52,792 bases of DNA from positions 1 to 52,792 of the forward strand of contig DIHE01000076.1 of the NCBI GenBank assembly GCA_002420005.1, in the 5' to 3' direction. The notes under the pieces are model-generated. The model did no database searches, was not told where the DNA came from, and worked only from the letters and a program-made list of their open reading frames with translations. Position numbers and translations under genes: made by a program. Positions 1-9,494 of this stretch are shown here, in pieces. Position 1 is the stretch's first letter; each line of letters starts with the position of its first letter. This stretch comes from Holophagales bacterium UBA5704. GTDB lineage: Bacteria; Acidobacteriota; Thermoanaerobaculia; Multivoradales; UBA5704.

Positions 1-30
1 GGAGGGACGGGGAGGGGGGGCCGGGAGGTC

Positions 31-1248
31 TCACGCCGCCTCCAGCACGACGGCACAGCACTGGCCGTCCGTGGCCAGGGCATGCAGCAGCGCGAGACGC
101 GGCGACCGGTCGAGCCGGCGGGACCCGGCCTGCACGCCGCCCAGGGGAAAGCCGTCCTCCAACGCCTCCAGCCCGAAGACCCCCGGGACGACGCCGTCGC
201 CGAAGGTGCCGAGGGCGGTGAGCGCCTGCAGCGCCCCCGAGGCGCCGAGGGACTCGCCGAGGCCCGCTTTGGGCGCGGCGACCGGGACGTCTGCCGCGCG
301 CGCTCCGAGCGCCGCGGCCACACCCAGCGCCTCGGCCCGGTCTCCGCGCACCGCACCGCTCGCTCCGAGAACCAGGAGATCCAGGGTGGACGGCTCCACC
401 TCCGCATCCGCGAGCGCCTGGCGGACGGCCCGCTCCACCGCGTCGGCCGCGGCAGCCGGATCCTCCCCGGCCGACGGGTCGAAGGCCGCGGCATGGCCGC
501 GCACCACGGCGAGCACGCGGGCTCCGCGCGCCACGGCGCCGGCCGCGTCCTCCAGCATCAGCGCCGCCGCCCCTTCGGCCAGCGCGAAACCGTCGCGGCC
601 GGCGTCGAACGGCACCGGCCGCCGGCCGAGGCGGCCGGCGCGCTGGTGGCCGAGGAAGGACTCGTAGCAGAGCTCCTCCGCACCGCCGGCCAGGAGGGCC
701 CCGGCCCGGCCCTGGCGGATCAAGTCGGCCGCCTGGGCGAGAGCGAGGAGACTCGACGCCTCCCCCGCCGCCAGGGTCGTATTGATCCCGCGCAGGTTGT
801 GCCAGATCGCCGCCTGGCCGGCCGCCGCGTTGATCACACTGTTGGCGAAGTCGATCGGGCTGGCGGCGGAGGGGCCGAGCTGCACGGCGCGGCGGTCGAA
901 CTCCGCGATCGTCCGCACGCTGCAGAACATCGTGCCGAGGAGGAGCCCCACCTCGCACGCGGCCCGCATCTCGGCGCTCCACCCGCTCGCCTCCAGGGCC
1001 TGCTGGGTGGCCACCAGCAGCAGGCGGGCCGTGCGATCGACCGGCCGCAGATTGCGGTCCCCCAGATGATCGCGCGGCTCGAACGGCCGGATCTCGCCGG
1101 CCGGCAGGGGGAGCAGGCCCTCATATGGAAATAACTCGATGGATCGGAGCGCGCTCTGCCCGGCACATAGCGCGGCATGCAAGGCGGCCGGCGTGCTCGC
1201 GAGCGGTGTCAGGGCTCCGCCACCGGTGACGACGACCCGGCGCCTCAC
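31..1248 (-). CDS. Ketosynthase-like protein without catalytic residues (chain-length-factor type)
   Basis: A 405-residue thiolase-fold ketosynthase homologue of normal KAS length. The active-site Cys position of the T-x-C-x-x-G motif is Leu159 (TTLAAG). The first His motif (normally AHGTGT) reads GASGAV, and the second His (normally GH-x-x-GA) is Glu in GLGESLGASG. All three catalytic residues are therefore gone, as in the KS-beta or chain-length factors of type II polyketide synthases, although those usually carry Gln at the Cys site. It starts with GTG inside a 4-base overlap with the stop of the intact ketosynthase upstream, so the two are probably translated together and may form a heterodimer. 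The family call is secure. The chain-length-factor role is inferred from sequence and gene order. Confidence 0.85.
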   Translation of the reverse strand: MRRRVVVTGGGALTPLASTPAALHAALCAGQSALRSIELFPYEGLLPLPAGEIRPFEPRDHLGDRNLRPVDRTARLLLVATQQALEASGWSAEMRAACEVGLLLGTMFCSVRTIAEFDRRAVQLGPSAASPIDFANSVINAAAGQAAIWHNLRGINTTLAAGEASSLLALAQAADLIRQGRAGALLAGGAEELCYESFLGHQRAGRLGRRPVPFDAGRDGFALAEGAAALMLEDAAGAVARGARVLAVVRGHAAAFDPSAGEDPAAAADAVERAVRQALADAEVEPSTLDLLVLGASGAVRGDRAEALGVAAALGARAADVPVAAPKAGLGESLGASGALQALTALGTFGDGVVPGVFGLEALEDGFPLGGVQAGSRRLDRSPRLALLHALATDGQCCAVVLEAA

Positions 1249-2459
1249 GCTTCGACCCTCCGGAAGATCACCGAAGCGTTGTTGCCGCCGAAGGCGTAGG
1301 CGTTGTTCATCGCCACCCGCACGTCGTGCTCCCGGGCCTGGTTGGGCACGTAATCGAGGTCACCGTCCGGTTCCTCCAGGTTCATCGTCGGCGGGATCCA
1401 TCCCGTCGCCACGGCGAGCGAGCAGACCAGGGCTTCGATCGCCGAGGCCGCCCCCATGGTGTGGCCGATCATCGACTTGATCGAGCTCATCGGGGTCCGC
1501 GGAGCCTCGCCGAAGACGCGCTGCACGGCGAGGATCTCCAGCCGGTCGTTGGTCGGCGTGCCGGTGCCATGGGCGCTCACGTAGCTGACGTCCGCGGGCT
1601 GCAGGCCGGCGTCGGCGAGGGCGGCGCTCATCGCCCGGGCGGCGCCGTCCCCTTCCGGGTGGGCCGCGGTCATGTGGTGGGCGTCGCAGGAGAGCCCGTA
1701 GCCCGCCACCTCGGCATAGATGCGGGCGCCGCGGGCCAGGGCGCGTTCGAGCGGCTCCAGGACCAGGATCGCCGCTCCCTCCCCGGGGATCATGCCCTTC
1801 CGGTTCTTGTCGAACGGCTGGCACCGTTCCGGCGCGATGGCGCCGAGGCGGTGGAAGCCGGCGTAGGTGATGCGCGAAAAGGCGTCCGCTCCGCCGGCCA
1901 GCATCAGGTCCGCCCGGCCGTGGCGCAGCAGGTCGAGGCCGTGGGCGATGGCGTAGTTGCCCGCCGCGCAGGCGGTCGGGATCATCGTGCAGACCCCGGA
2001 GAAACCCACCTCGCGGGCGACGTGGGCGGCGATCATGTGGCACGGATAGAGGGAGATGAACGTGGCGCCCGCCTCCCCGGCCGCGCCTGCGCCGGCCAGG
2101 ATGGCGTCGTTCAGCTTCTCGACCTCGCGCGGCTCGCCCGAGGTCGTCCCCATCGCCACGCCGGCGCGTTCCGGCGCCACCGTGCCGGGCTCGATGCCGG
2201 CGTCCTCCAGGGCGCGGCGGGCCGCCGCGACCGCGAGCTGGGAAGCCCGGCCGAGGCGCGCCGGATCGAGCGTCCGCACCCAGGGGACGGGATCGAACCC
2301 CTGCACCTCGGCGCCCAGGTGGGTGCTGAACTTCCCGGTGTCGAACGAGCTCACCGGCGCGAAACCGCTTCGCCCGGCCAGGAGATGGCGCCACACCTCC
2401 TCCCGGCCGGCGCCGACCGGTGTGACCGCGCCGAGGCCGGTCACCACCACGCGGGCCAT
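1245..2459 (-). CDS. Beta-ketoacyl-ACP synthase II (FabF-like), catalytically intact
   Basis: A 404-residue ketosynthase that condenses an acyl chain with malonyl-ACP. The nucleophile is Cys164 in PTACAAG, and both His motifs are intact (SAHGTGTPTND and MIGHTMGA). The ATG start shares one base with the stop of the ACP gene (TGATG), so ACP and synthase are translationally coupled. An in-frame upward extension of the reading frame across the ACP gene is not coding. Pairing with a dead paralogue and a dedicated ACP indicates a specialised type II fatty-acid or polyketide system rather than the housekeeping fabF. The product is unknown. Confidence 0.93.
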   Translation of the reverse strand: MARVVVTGLGAVTPVGAGREEVWRHLLAGRSGFAPVSSFDTGKFSTHLGAEVQGFDPVPWVRTLDPARLGRASQLAVAAARRALEDAGIEPGTVAPERAGVAMGTTSGEPREVEKLNDAILAGAGAAGEAGATFISLYPCHMIAAHVAREVGFSGVCTMIPTACAAGNYAIAHGLDLLRHGRADLMLAGGADAFSRITYAGFHRLGAIAPERCQPFDKNRKGMIPGEGAAILVLEPLERALARGARIYAEVAGYGLSCDAHHMTAAHPEGDGAARAMSAALADAGLQPADVSYVSAHGTGTPTNDRLEILAVQRVFGEAPRTPMSSIKSMIGHTMGAASAIEALVCSLAVATGWIPPTMNLEEPDGDLDYVPNQAREHDVRVAMNNAYAFGGNNASVIFRRVEA

Positions 2460-2731
2460 CACGCCGCCCCGGTCGGCACGCCGGCCAGCTCGCCGAGCCG
2501 CTGCTCGACCAGCTCGACCATCTGCGGCAGGGTTCGGATCTCCTTGTAGCGTTCGTCCGGCAGGTTCAGCTTGAAGGCCAGGTCGACGTCCACGCCGATC
2601 TCCAGGAGCGAGAGCGAATCCAGCTTCAGGTCGTCCACCAGCGCCGCGGCATCTCCGATGCGCTGCGCGTCGAGCCCGGCGATGTTGCCGATGATCTGCT
2701 TGATCTTGTCCAGAATCTCTGCTTGCGTCAC
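2459..2731 (-). CDS. Acyl carrier protein
   Basis: A 90-residue ACP carrying the 4'-phosphopantetheine attachment site at Ser39 in LKLDSLSL, followed by the usual acidic helix. It starts with GTG, seven bases after a GGAGG ribosome-binding site; no in-frame ATG fits. It is the first gene of the ACP, KS-alpha, KS-beta trio. The 91-base gap from the haloperoxidase-like gene upstream is the largest in this stretch, so the trio may have its own promoter, although no convincing one was seen. It presumably carries the chain elongated by the two ketosynthases. Confidence 0.93.
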   Translation of the reverse strand: MTQAEILDKIKQIIGNIAGLDAQRIGDAAALVDDLKLDSLSLLEIGVDVDLAFKLNLPDERYKEIRTLPQMVELVEQRLGELAGVPTGAA

Positions 2732-2822
2732 GTCTCATCCTCCATGCGTCACCACCGTGCCCGGCCCCGAGGTGATCCAGGCTTTCAGGCGCGGTGGTGG
2801 TCTCTCTCGTTACACGCCTCCC

Positions 2823-4424
2823 TCACGGACAGGTGGCGAAGGCGGCCACGTCCTGCACCGGGGTGAAGGCCTTTCCAGATGGATTGAAGTACCGTCGCGC
2901 CGCGCCCTCCTGAGTATCGGTCACGGTCAGCCGGACCTCGACGTTTGTCAAGCCGCTCGCGAACACCCAGTAGTGGCCGTCGTACGAGCAGGCGTCCAGA
3001 ACCTTGACCACCAGCTCCGTGTTGTCGGCATCGAAGAACCAGAAGCGGCCGGAGTCGGCTCCATCGCTCACCGCCTGCCCGGCTCCCGCCCCGTCGGCCG
3101 TCTTCCACGCCGCCTCCACCTTGAAACGGCCGCCGTTCAGGCAGAGCGTGGTGGGTCCCGGGGTGCAGCCGGACGCCGCCGCCGCCGGGTTCAGGAAGTT
3201 GTAGAACACGTAATCGGCGAGGCTGCGGCCGCTCGCCAGGGCGGCGGTATTGTCGAACTGCCAGTGGATGCCGCCGTAGATCCGGCTCTGCCCCGCCTCT
3301 TCCGCGGCCTGCGAGAAGCTGGTGAACGAGCGGGTCACCCCCGGCAAGCCGTCGGAGACGGTGCTGAAGGCGACGTCGTCGGTGCCGAAGTAGTGGCCGA
3401 GCAGGCGCGCGCTCGAGCCGCTGAACGTGCTGTGCCCCGAGATGTAGGAAGGGAACGGCGGCGTGGCGATCAGCGGCAGCCATCCGGCTTCGGCGGCGGT
3501 GTCCGGATTGCCGTCCAGGTCGGCCTCCTGGATACCGGTGATCGGACGCCAGTTGTTGTAGGCATACTTGCCGTCCCAGGCGAGGATCGCGGCATCGGCC
3601 ACGGTGATCGACAGGAGGGCGAACAGGCGGGCATTCTGCGCCAGGGTGAGCCCCTGCTGGGCGGAGAGGCCACGGGCGATGGTGATCCAATGCCCCGGGG
3701 GTGTCTCGGTGCCGCCGCCATCCGCCCAGAACAGCGCGATCTGGGTCTGCTCAGGCGTGCGGTTCGGGCTGTTCGAGCGGCCGACGCGCTTGACCTCGCG
3801 CCACGCCGCCAGATACTCGGCGCTGTTCGGTGACGGCGGAGCCGGCGGGCGGAACTGAGAGCCGGAGGTCATCGCCCAGGGGGTCACGGTGGGCCAGTTG
3901 GGCAGCAGCGGCGGCGCGAAGGCCGGCGCGGTCGGCACCCACCAGCCGCCGCCTACGGGGGACTCCCAGGCGACGGTGGCACCGGAATGATCGTCCGCGC
4001 GCAGGTCCAGGATGGCGTCGGCCACCTCCTGCCCCCAGGCGATGCCGTCGGTCTTGGAAGCGCCGTCGGGAAGGGCGGCGAGGGAGGTTTGATACGCCGC
4101 GTCGAACGTCGCCTGCTGCGCCGGGTACAGCGCGGCCAGCGCCCGATGGGCGGCGGCCACCGCCGCCGCCTCTGCCGACGCTCCGGCCGGGGGGTGATCG
4201 GTCACGTGGTACGGCGTGGCCCCTCCGAGGATGCCGTTGACCGCGTCGAAGATGGCGACGTTGACCACGGCCATGGCGCGCGACGCCTTGGGAGGCGGAG
4301 TCTTGTCCACCCGGATTGCACCGAGCAGGACCCCATTCCAATCGAGAACCGCATCGGCCCGGGCCGATCCGGGGAATCCGAGGCAGATGGCGACGGCGAG
4401 AAGGGTGAGAAACAGTCTGCGCAT
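2823..4424 (-). CDS. Secreted vanadium-dependent haloperoxidase / PAP2-like protein
   Basis: 533 residues with an N-terminal signal peptide ending near SARA. The vanadate or phosphate site is recognisable: K-x6-R-P in GKYAYNNWRP, the SGHS core in YISGHSTFSG, and a later GGIHW-x-F segment supplying the His. This spacing is typical of vanadium haloperoxidases and the related bacterial acid phosphatases. Members oxidise halides with hydrogen peroxide or hydrolyse phosphate esters; sequence alone does not settle which. It lies 22 bases downstream of the SnoaL-like gene and is likely co-transcribed with the FG-GAP operon. Export places it in the periplasm or outside the cell. Confidence 0.85.
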   Translation of the reverse strand: MRRLFLTLLAVAICLGFPGSARADAVLDWNGVLLGAIRVDKTPPPKASRAMAVVNVAIFDAVNGILGGATPYHVTDHPPAGASAEAAAVAAAHRALAALYPAQQATFDAAYQTSLAALPDGASKTDGIAWGQEVADAILDLRADDHSGATVAWESPVGGGWWVPTAPAFAPPLLPNWPTVTPWAMTSGSQFRPPAPPSPNSAEYLAAWREVKRVGRSNSPNRTPEQTQIALFWADGGGTETPPGHWITIARGLSAQQGLTLAQNARLFALLSITVADAAILAWDGKYAYNNWRPITGIQEADLDGNPDTAAEAGWLPLIATPPFPSYISGHSTFSGSSARLLGHYFGTDDVAFSTVSDGLPGVTRSFTSFSQAAEEAGQSRIYGGIHWQFDNTAALASGRSLADYVFYNFLNPAAAASGCTPGPTTLCLNGGRFKVEAAWKTADGAGAGQAVSDGADSGRFWFFDADNTELVVKVLDACSYDGHYWVFASGLTNVEVRLTVTDTQEGAARRYFNPSGKAFTPVQDVAAFATCP

Positions 4425-4446
4425 GACAGCCTCCTGTTCAAGTCCA

Positions 4447-4952
4447 TCAGTCGGTTGACGTACGTTCTCCCACCGCCTCCCAGAGGCGGGAGAGGAGAGG
4501 CAGGAAGCCCGAGCCCGGCTCCGGCTGCGCCGGCAGAAGGAGCTGCTCCATCAGGCTCAGGGTATCCCAGCTCACCCAGCCTTCGACAACCTTGCCGCCG
4601 GTGACGCGCAGAAAGTCGATGCCGGTGGTCACCGTCTCGCGTCCCGTGGGCGGCAAGCCCAGCAAATCTCCGGTGTTCCTGCCCCGCGCCGTCCAGCGGG
4701 CCACCACCCGCTCCCCGTCGACGACCATCTCGTCGACGGAGACCCGGATCTCGCTGAACGCGAGGCGGTAGAACATCACGAGCTGCGCCACGGCGTCGGG
4801 GCCGCGCATGAAGTCGGTGGCGAACGGGATGCGCGCGTGGATCTTGCACTCCGCGTCGATGAGGGAGTCTGCGAGAGCGAGGTCGCCGGTGTTCCACAAG
4901 TCCTCCCGGAACCGCCGGGCGACCTCGCGGATCGCCGCCCCCTCCCCCGCCT

Positions 4953-4956
<4 letters not shown>
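4447..4956 (-). CDS. SnoaL-like / NTF2-fold ester cyclase family protein
   Basis: 169 residues with the pattern of the SnoaL-like polyketide-cyclase/ester-cyclase family: an early FREDLWNTGD helix, a central SVDEMVVDGERVVARWTARG strand pair, a G-x-TG-ID-F segment and a terminal W-D-x-L. No signal peptide is seen, so it is probably cytoplasmic. The ATG overlaps the preceding FG-GAP gene stop in ATGA; longer in-frame starts would run deep into that gene and are rejected. Many family members have no known substrate. Its presence upstream of an ACP/KS trio would suit a cyclisation role, but that is only inference. Confidence 0.75.
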
Positions 4957-6644
<1,688 letters not shown>

Positions 6645-6647
6645 GGT

Positions 6648-9494
6648 CTATCCTCCGGCGATGGCGGAATCGGGCGTCGCGGGCCGCACCGGCGCCGCGG
6701 GGAGCGGCACCGACTCGTGCTCGTGGATCGGCTGCCGTTCGTTGTTGTCCTCGGGGCTCACGCGGCGGCGCCCGGCGGTGATCTCCTGGGACGACTCGTC
6801 GGCCTTGAAGCGGCGGAACAGCTTCTCCTCCCGCTCCGCCTTCTCCACCTCCCCCAGCGCGCGCCAGCAGAGCATGGCGGTGTAGTGCATCTGGACGTCC
6901 TCGGGATCGACCAGGCCGACCCGCTCCAACACGTCCAACGCCTGTTTGTACTCGCGCTTCAGGAAGAGGAGACGGGCGATCTGGTTGAGCACCACCCGGT
7001 CGCGCGGGTACTTGGACTCGACGGTGCGCAGCGAGGCGAGCGCCGCGTCGTAGTCTCCTTCGGCCTTCTCGATCGAGGCCTTGAAGAAATGGATGCGGCC
7101 GAGGCTCCCGTCGAGCGCCATCGCCTTGTCCACGAAGGTCCGCGCCCGCTCCATCTCGCCCTCGCGGATGAGGGCGCGCGCCACGTTGAGCCAGCCGTCG
7201 GCATAGGACGGATCGGCCTCGGTGACGCGCAGGAAGGCGTACTCCGCCCCCTTCAAGTCACCCTGGAGGAGCATGCCGATCCCCCAGTCGTTCCAGCGCT
7301 CCCAGTCCTCCTTGGCGACCACCGGCTTCCACACGGTCGCCGCGGAGCCGAGCGGGATCCGCACCTCGTCCTCGGCGAGGACGACGATCGGCAGGTCCGG
7401 GATCTGCCCCTTGAGCTGCCCGGAGACGTTGGCCGGCACGTTCGCCGGGTCGAACGAGTATTCGAGGCTGTTGTGGTGCGCCGAGACGAGCTCGGGCGCC
7501 TGCCCGGGCTTCGGCACTCCGGCGTAGGCGAACTGCGTGTAGTAATGGGCGAACTTGCGGTGGTTGAGCTTCGCCGAAAGGGTGATCGGCCCGCGCGCGT
7601 CGGCCGGGATGTGCATCCGGTAGTGCACCGTGTCGGCGGCGCCGGGCGGGATCAGCCGGGCATAGAGCATGGAGCGCGCCTGCCAGGCGTTGCGCTTGTT
7701 GATCGGGTTGCCTTCGCCGTCCAGGGCATAGGAGCGGTACATGTGCGCACCGGCCTCCACCGGCCCCTTGCCGTCGTCCTCCACCCGGCCGCTCCAGAAG
7801 ATCACGCGGCCGTCCGCGTCCTTCGCCTGCAGCTCCAGCCAGACGTCGAAGCCGTCCACCGTGCCGCCGGGGAAGAAATGGCCGATCGCCCGGGTGCGCA
7901 CCACCACGTCCACCTTGACCGTGGAGCCCGCCTGGAGCACGACCCCCGAGCGGTCGATCGGCGCGGCGAGCTCTCCGACCTCGCGGATCACCCCCGCCTC
8001 CGACGATTCGGCCTCCTCGCCCACGGCGAAGGTCGTGCTGAGCTGCGGCCCGGCGTTGCCGGTGGCCGCACGGCGGATCATCGCCGTCTCGCCGGCCCCT
8101 TCGGTCACCGGCGAGACGGCGAACACGTCCACCGTGACGAAACCGGACTTCAGGAAGGCCACGGTGGTCGCCATCTGTTCCTCGTCCTTGTTCACCAGGG
8201 GGAGCGCCGTGTTGGCCGCCGGGAAGCGGTGGGAATGGACGAATCCGTCCTTGTTGCCCGGGTCCTCCGAGGCGACGAGCGGCATGTGGCAGCCGGCGCA
8301 GGTCTTGGCCTGCTTGGGATAGTAGAACGACCGCGCGCCCTGCCCCGACACCCCGCTCGCCTGCCAGTTGTCATAGTCGTTGAAGCCGCGGAACCAGCGG
8401 TAGGAGTTCACCGGCACGTCGAGGTGCACCTTGTGGCAGGACGAGCAGAACTCCGCATTGTCGCGCATAAACGGCTTCATGAAGGTTTTCTTGTGCGGCT
8501 CCGGGTCGAGGTAGGTCATGAACCGGTCCACCCGGCGGATCACCGGATTGCGGCTGGACATCAGCTCGTGGAGCGGCGGATATTCGATCGTGAAATCGCC
8601 GTTGCCCATCGAGCTGTGGATCTCGGTGATCGCATGGCAGGAGGTGCAGGCGAGCCCCGCGTGCGCCTCCGGCGTGTCGATCTGCTCCTTGATCGGGCGC
8701 TCGAAACGGCCGTTGAAGAACACTGCATGGTCGTGGCAGCCGGCGCACCATTTGCTGGGCTGCGGCCCCACCACGTCCTGCATGTATTCGATCGATTTGC
8801 GGTAGAACTGGTTGTTGAACGAGCCGAAGTGGTGCGCCGAGCTGTTCCACTGCTCGTAGATGTCCTTGTGGCACTCGCCGCAGGCGGCGGAATCCATGAA
8901 GAAGTTGGAGGGGATGATGCCGCCCACGTTGGTGCGCGCCGAGGACGGGAAGAACGGCGACTTCGGCCCCTCGCCCTCCTCGTCCATGGAGGTGGGCACG
9001 ATCAGCGGATTGCGGATCACGTCGCGCGGGTCCGGGTTGGACCGCCGGTAGAGCCAGAGCGACGCGGGCAGGATCAACAAGAGGAGCACCGCCCCGGCGA
9101 ACGCCCGGCGAAAGCGCGGCCAGTCAGGCCCCGCCCCCACCCGGCGCCAGAGCCAGGGTGCCAGGGCCGCCACCGCGAGGCAGGAGGCGGCCACGTGGGT
9201 CCACAGCAGCCAGCGGTGCGGCTCGGTGTTGCCGGCGACGGCGAGCGCGGTCCCGGCGGCCAGGGAGAGCGTGCCCAGCGCCGCCGGCACCGCCAGCTCG
9301 CGGGCCAGGTCACGGCGGCGCCAGAGCAGCAGGCCCACCGCTCCCGACAAGGCGAGCCCCAGGAGGAAATGGAGCAGCACGTTGCCCATGTAGAAGATGG
9401 TCGGTTCGGCGAACGCCGCAACGTAGGCCGTATTGACCAGCAGCGCCAGGAGAAGCGCCGCGGTCAGGGTGCCGAGACTCACGCGCTGTTTCAT
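6648..9494 (-). CDS. Membrane-anchored five-haem cytochrome c with C-terminal TPR repeats
   Basis: 948 residues in three parts. Residues about 1-155 hold around five hydrophobic membrane segments. Residues about 200-405 carry five CxxCH haem sites: CGECH near 205, CAGCH near 250, CTSCH near 283, CSSCH near 350 and CAGCH near 399, as in cytochrome c554-type proteins. A beta-rich region follows, then TPR repeats over the last 200 residues. The start is an ATG overlapping the stop of the preceding gene, with GGAGG upstream; the longer open frame is antisense-like and rejected. It probably passes electrons across or outside the inner membrane. The partner is unknown; FG-GAP and haloperoxidase-like neighbours suggest extracytoplasmic redox chemistry. 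Confidence 0.88.
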   Translation of the reverse strand: MKQRVSLGTLTAALLLALLVNTAYVAAFAEPTIFYMGNVLLHFLLGLALSGAVGLLLWRRRDLARELAVPAALGTLSLAAGTALAVAGNTEPHRWLLWTHVAASCLAVAALAPWLWRRVGAGPDWPRFRRAFAGAVLLLLILPASLWLYRRSNPDPRDVIRNPLIVPTSMDEEGEGPKSPFFPSSARTNVGGIIPSNFFMDSAACGECHKDIYEQWNSSAHHFGSFNNQFYRKSIEYMQDVVGPQPSKWCAGCHDHAVFFNGRFERPIKEQIDTPEAHAGLACTSCHAITEIHSSMGNGDFTIEYPPLHELMSSRNPVIRRVDRFMTYLDPEPHKKTFMKPFMRDNAEFCSSCHKVHLDVPVNSYRWFRGFNDYDNWQASGVSGQGARSFYYPKQAKTCAGCHMPLVASEDPGNKDGFVHSHRFPAANTALPLVNKDEEQMATTVAFLKSGFVTVDVFAVSPVTEGAGETAMIRRAATGNAGPQLSTTFAVGEEAESSEAGVIREVGELAAPIDRSGVVLQAGSTVKVDVVVRTRAIGHFFPGGTVDGFDVWLELQAKDADGRVIFWSGRVEDDGKGPVEAGAHMYRSYALDGEGNPINKRNAWQARSMLYARLIPPGAADTVHYRMHIPADARGPITLSAKLNHRKFAHYYTQFAYAGVPKPGQAPELVSAHHNSLEYSFDPANVPANVSGQLKGQIPDLPIVVLAEDEVRIPLGSAATVWKPVVAKEDWERWNDWGIGMLLQGDLKGAEYAFLRVTEADPSYADGWLNVARALIREGEMERARTFVDKAMALDGSLGRIHFFKASIEKAEGDYDAALASLRTVESKYPRDRVVLNQIARLLFLKREYKQALDVLERVGLVDPEDVQMHYTAMLCWRALGEVEKAEREEKLFRRFKADESSQEITAGRRRVSPEDNNERQPIHEHESVPLPAAPVRPATPDSAIAGG

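Noticed and set aside
2283..2306. tRNA T-arm-like sequence on the minus strand (GGGGTTCGATCCC)
   Set aside because: It lies within the intact ketosynthase gene, and no acceptor stem or anticodon arm is found at tRNA spacing.
2732..2822. Terminator between the haloperoxidase-like gene and the ACP gene
   Set aside because: No stem followed by a U-tract was found, so read-through is still possible.
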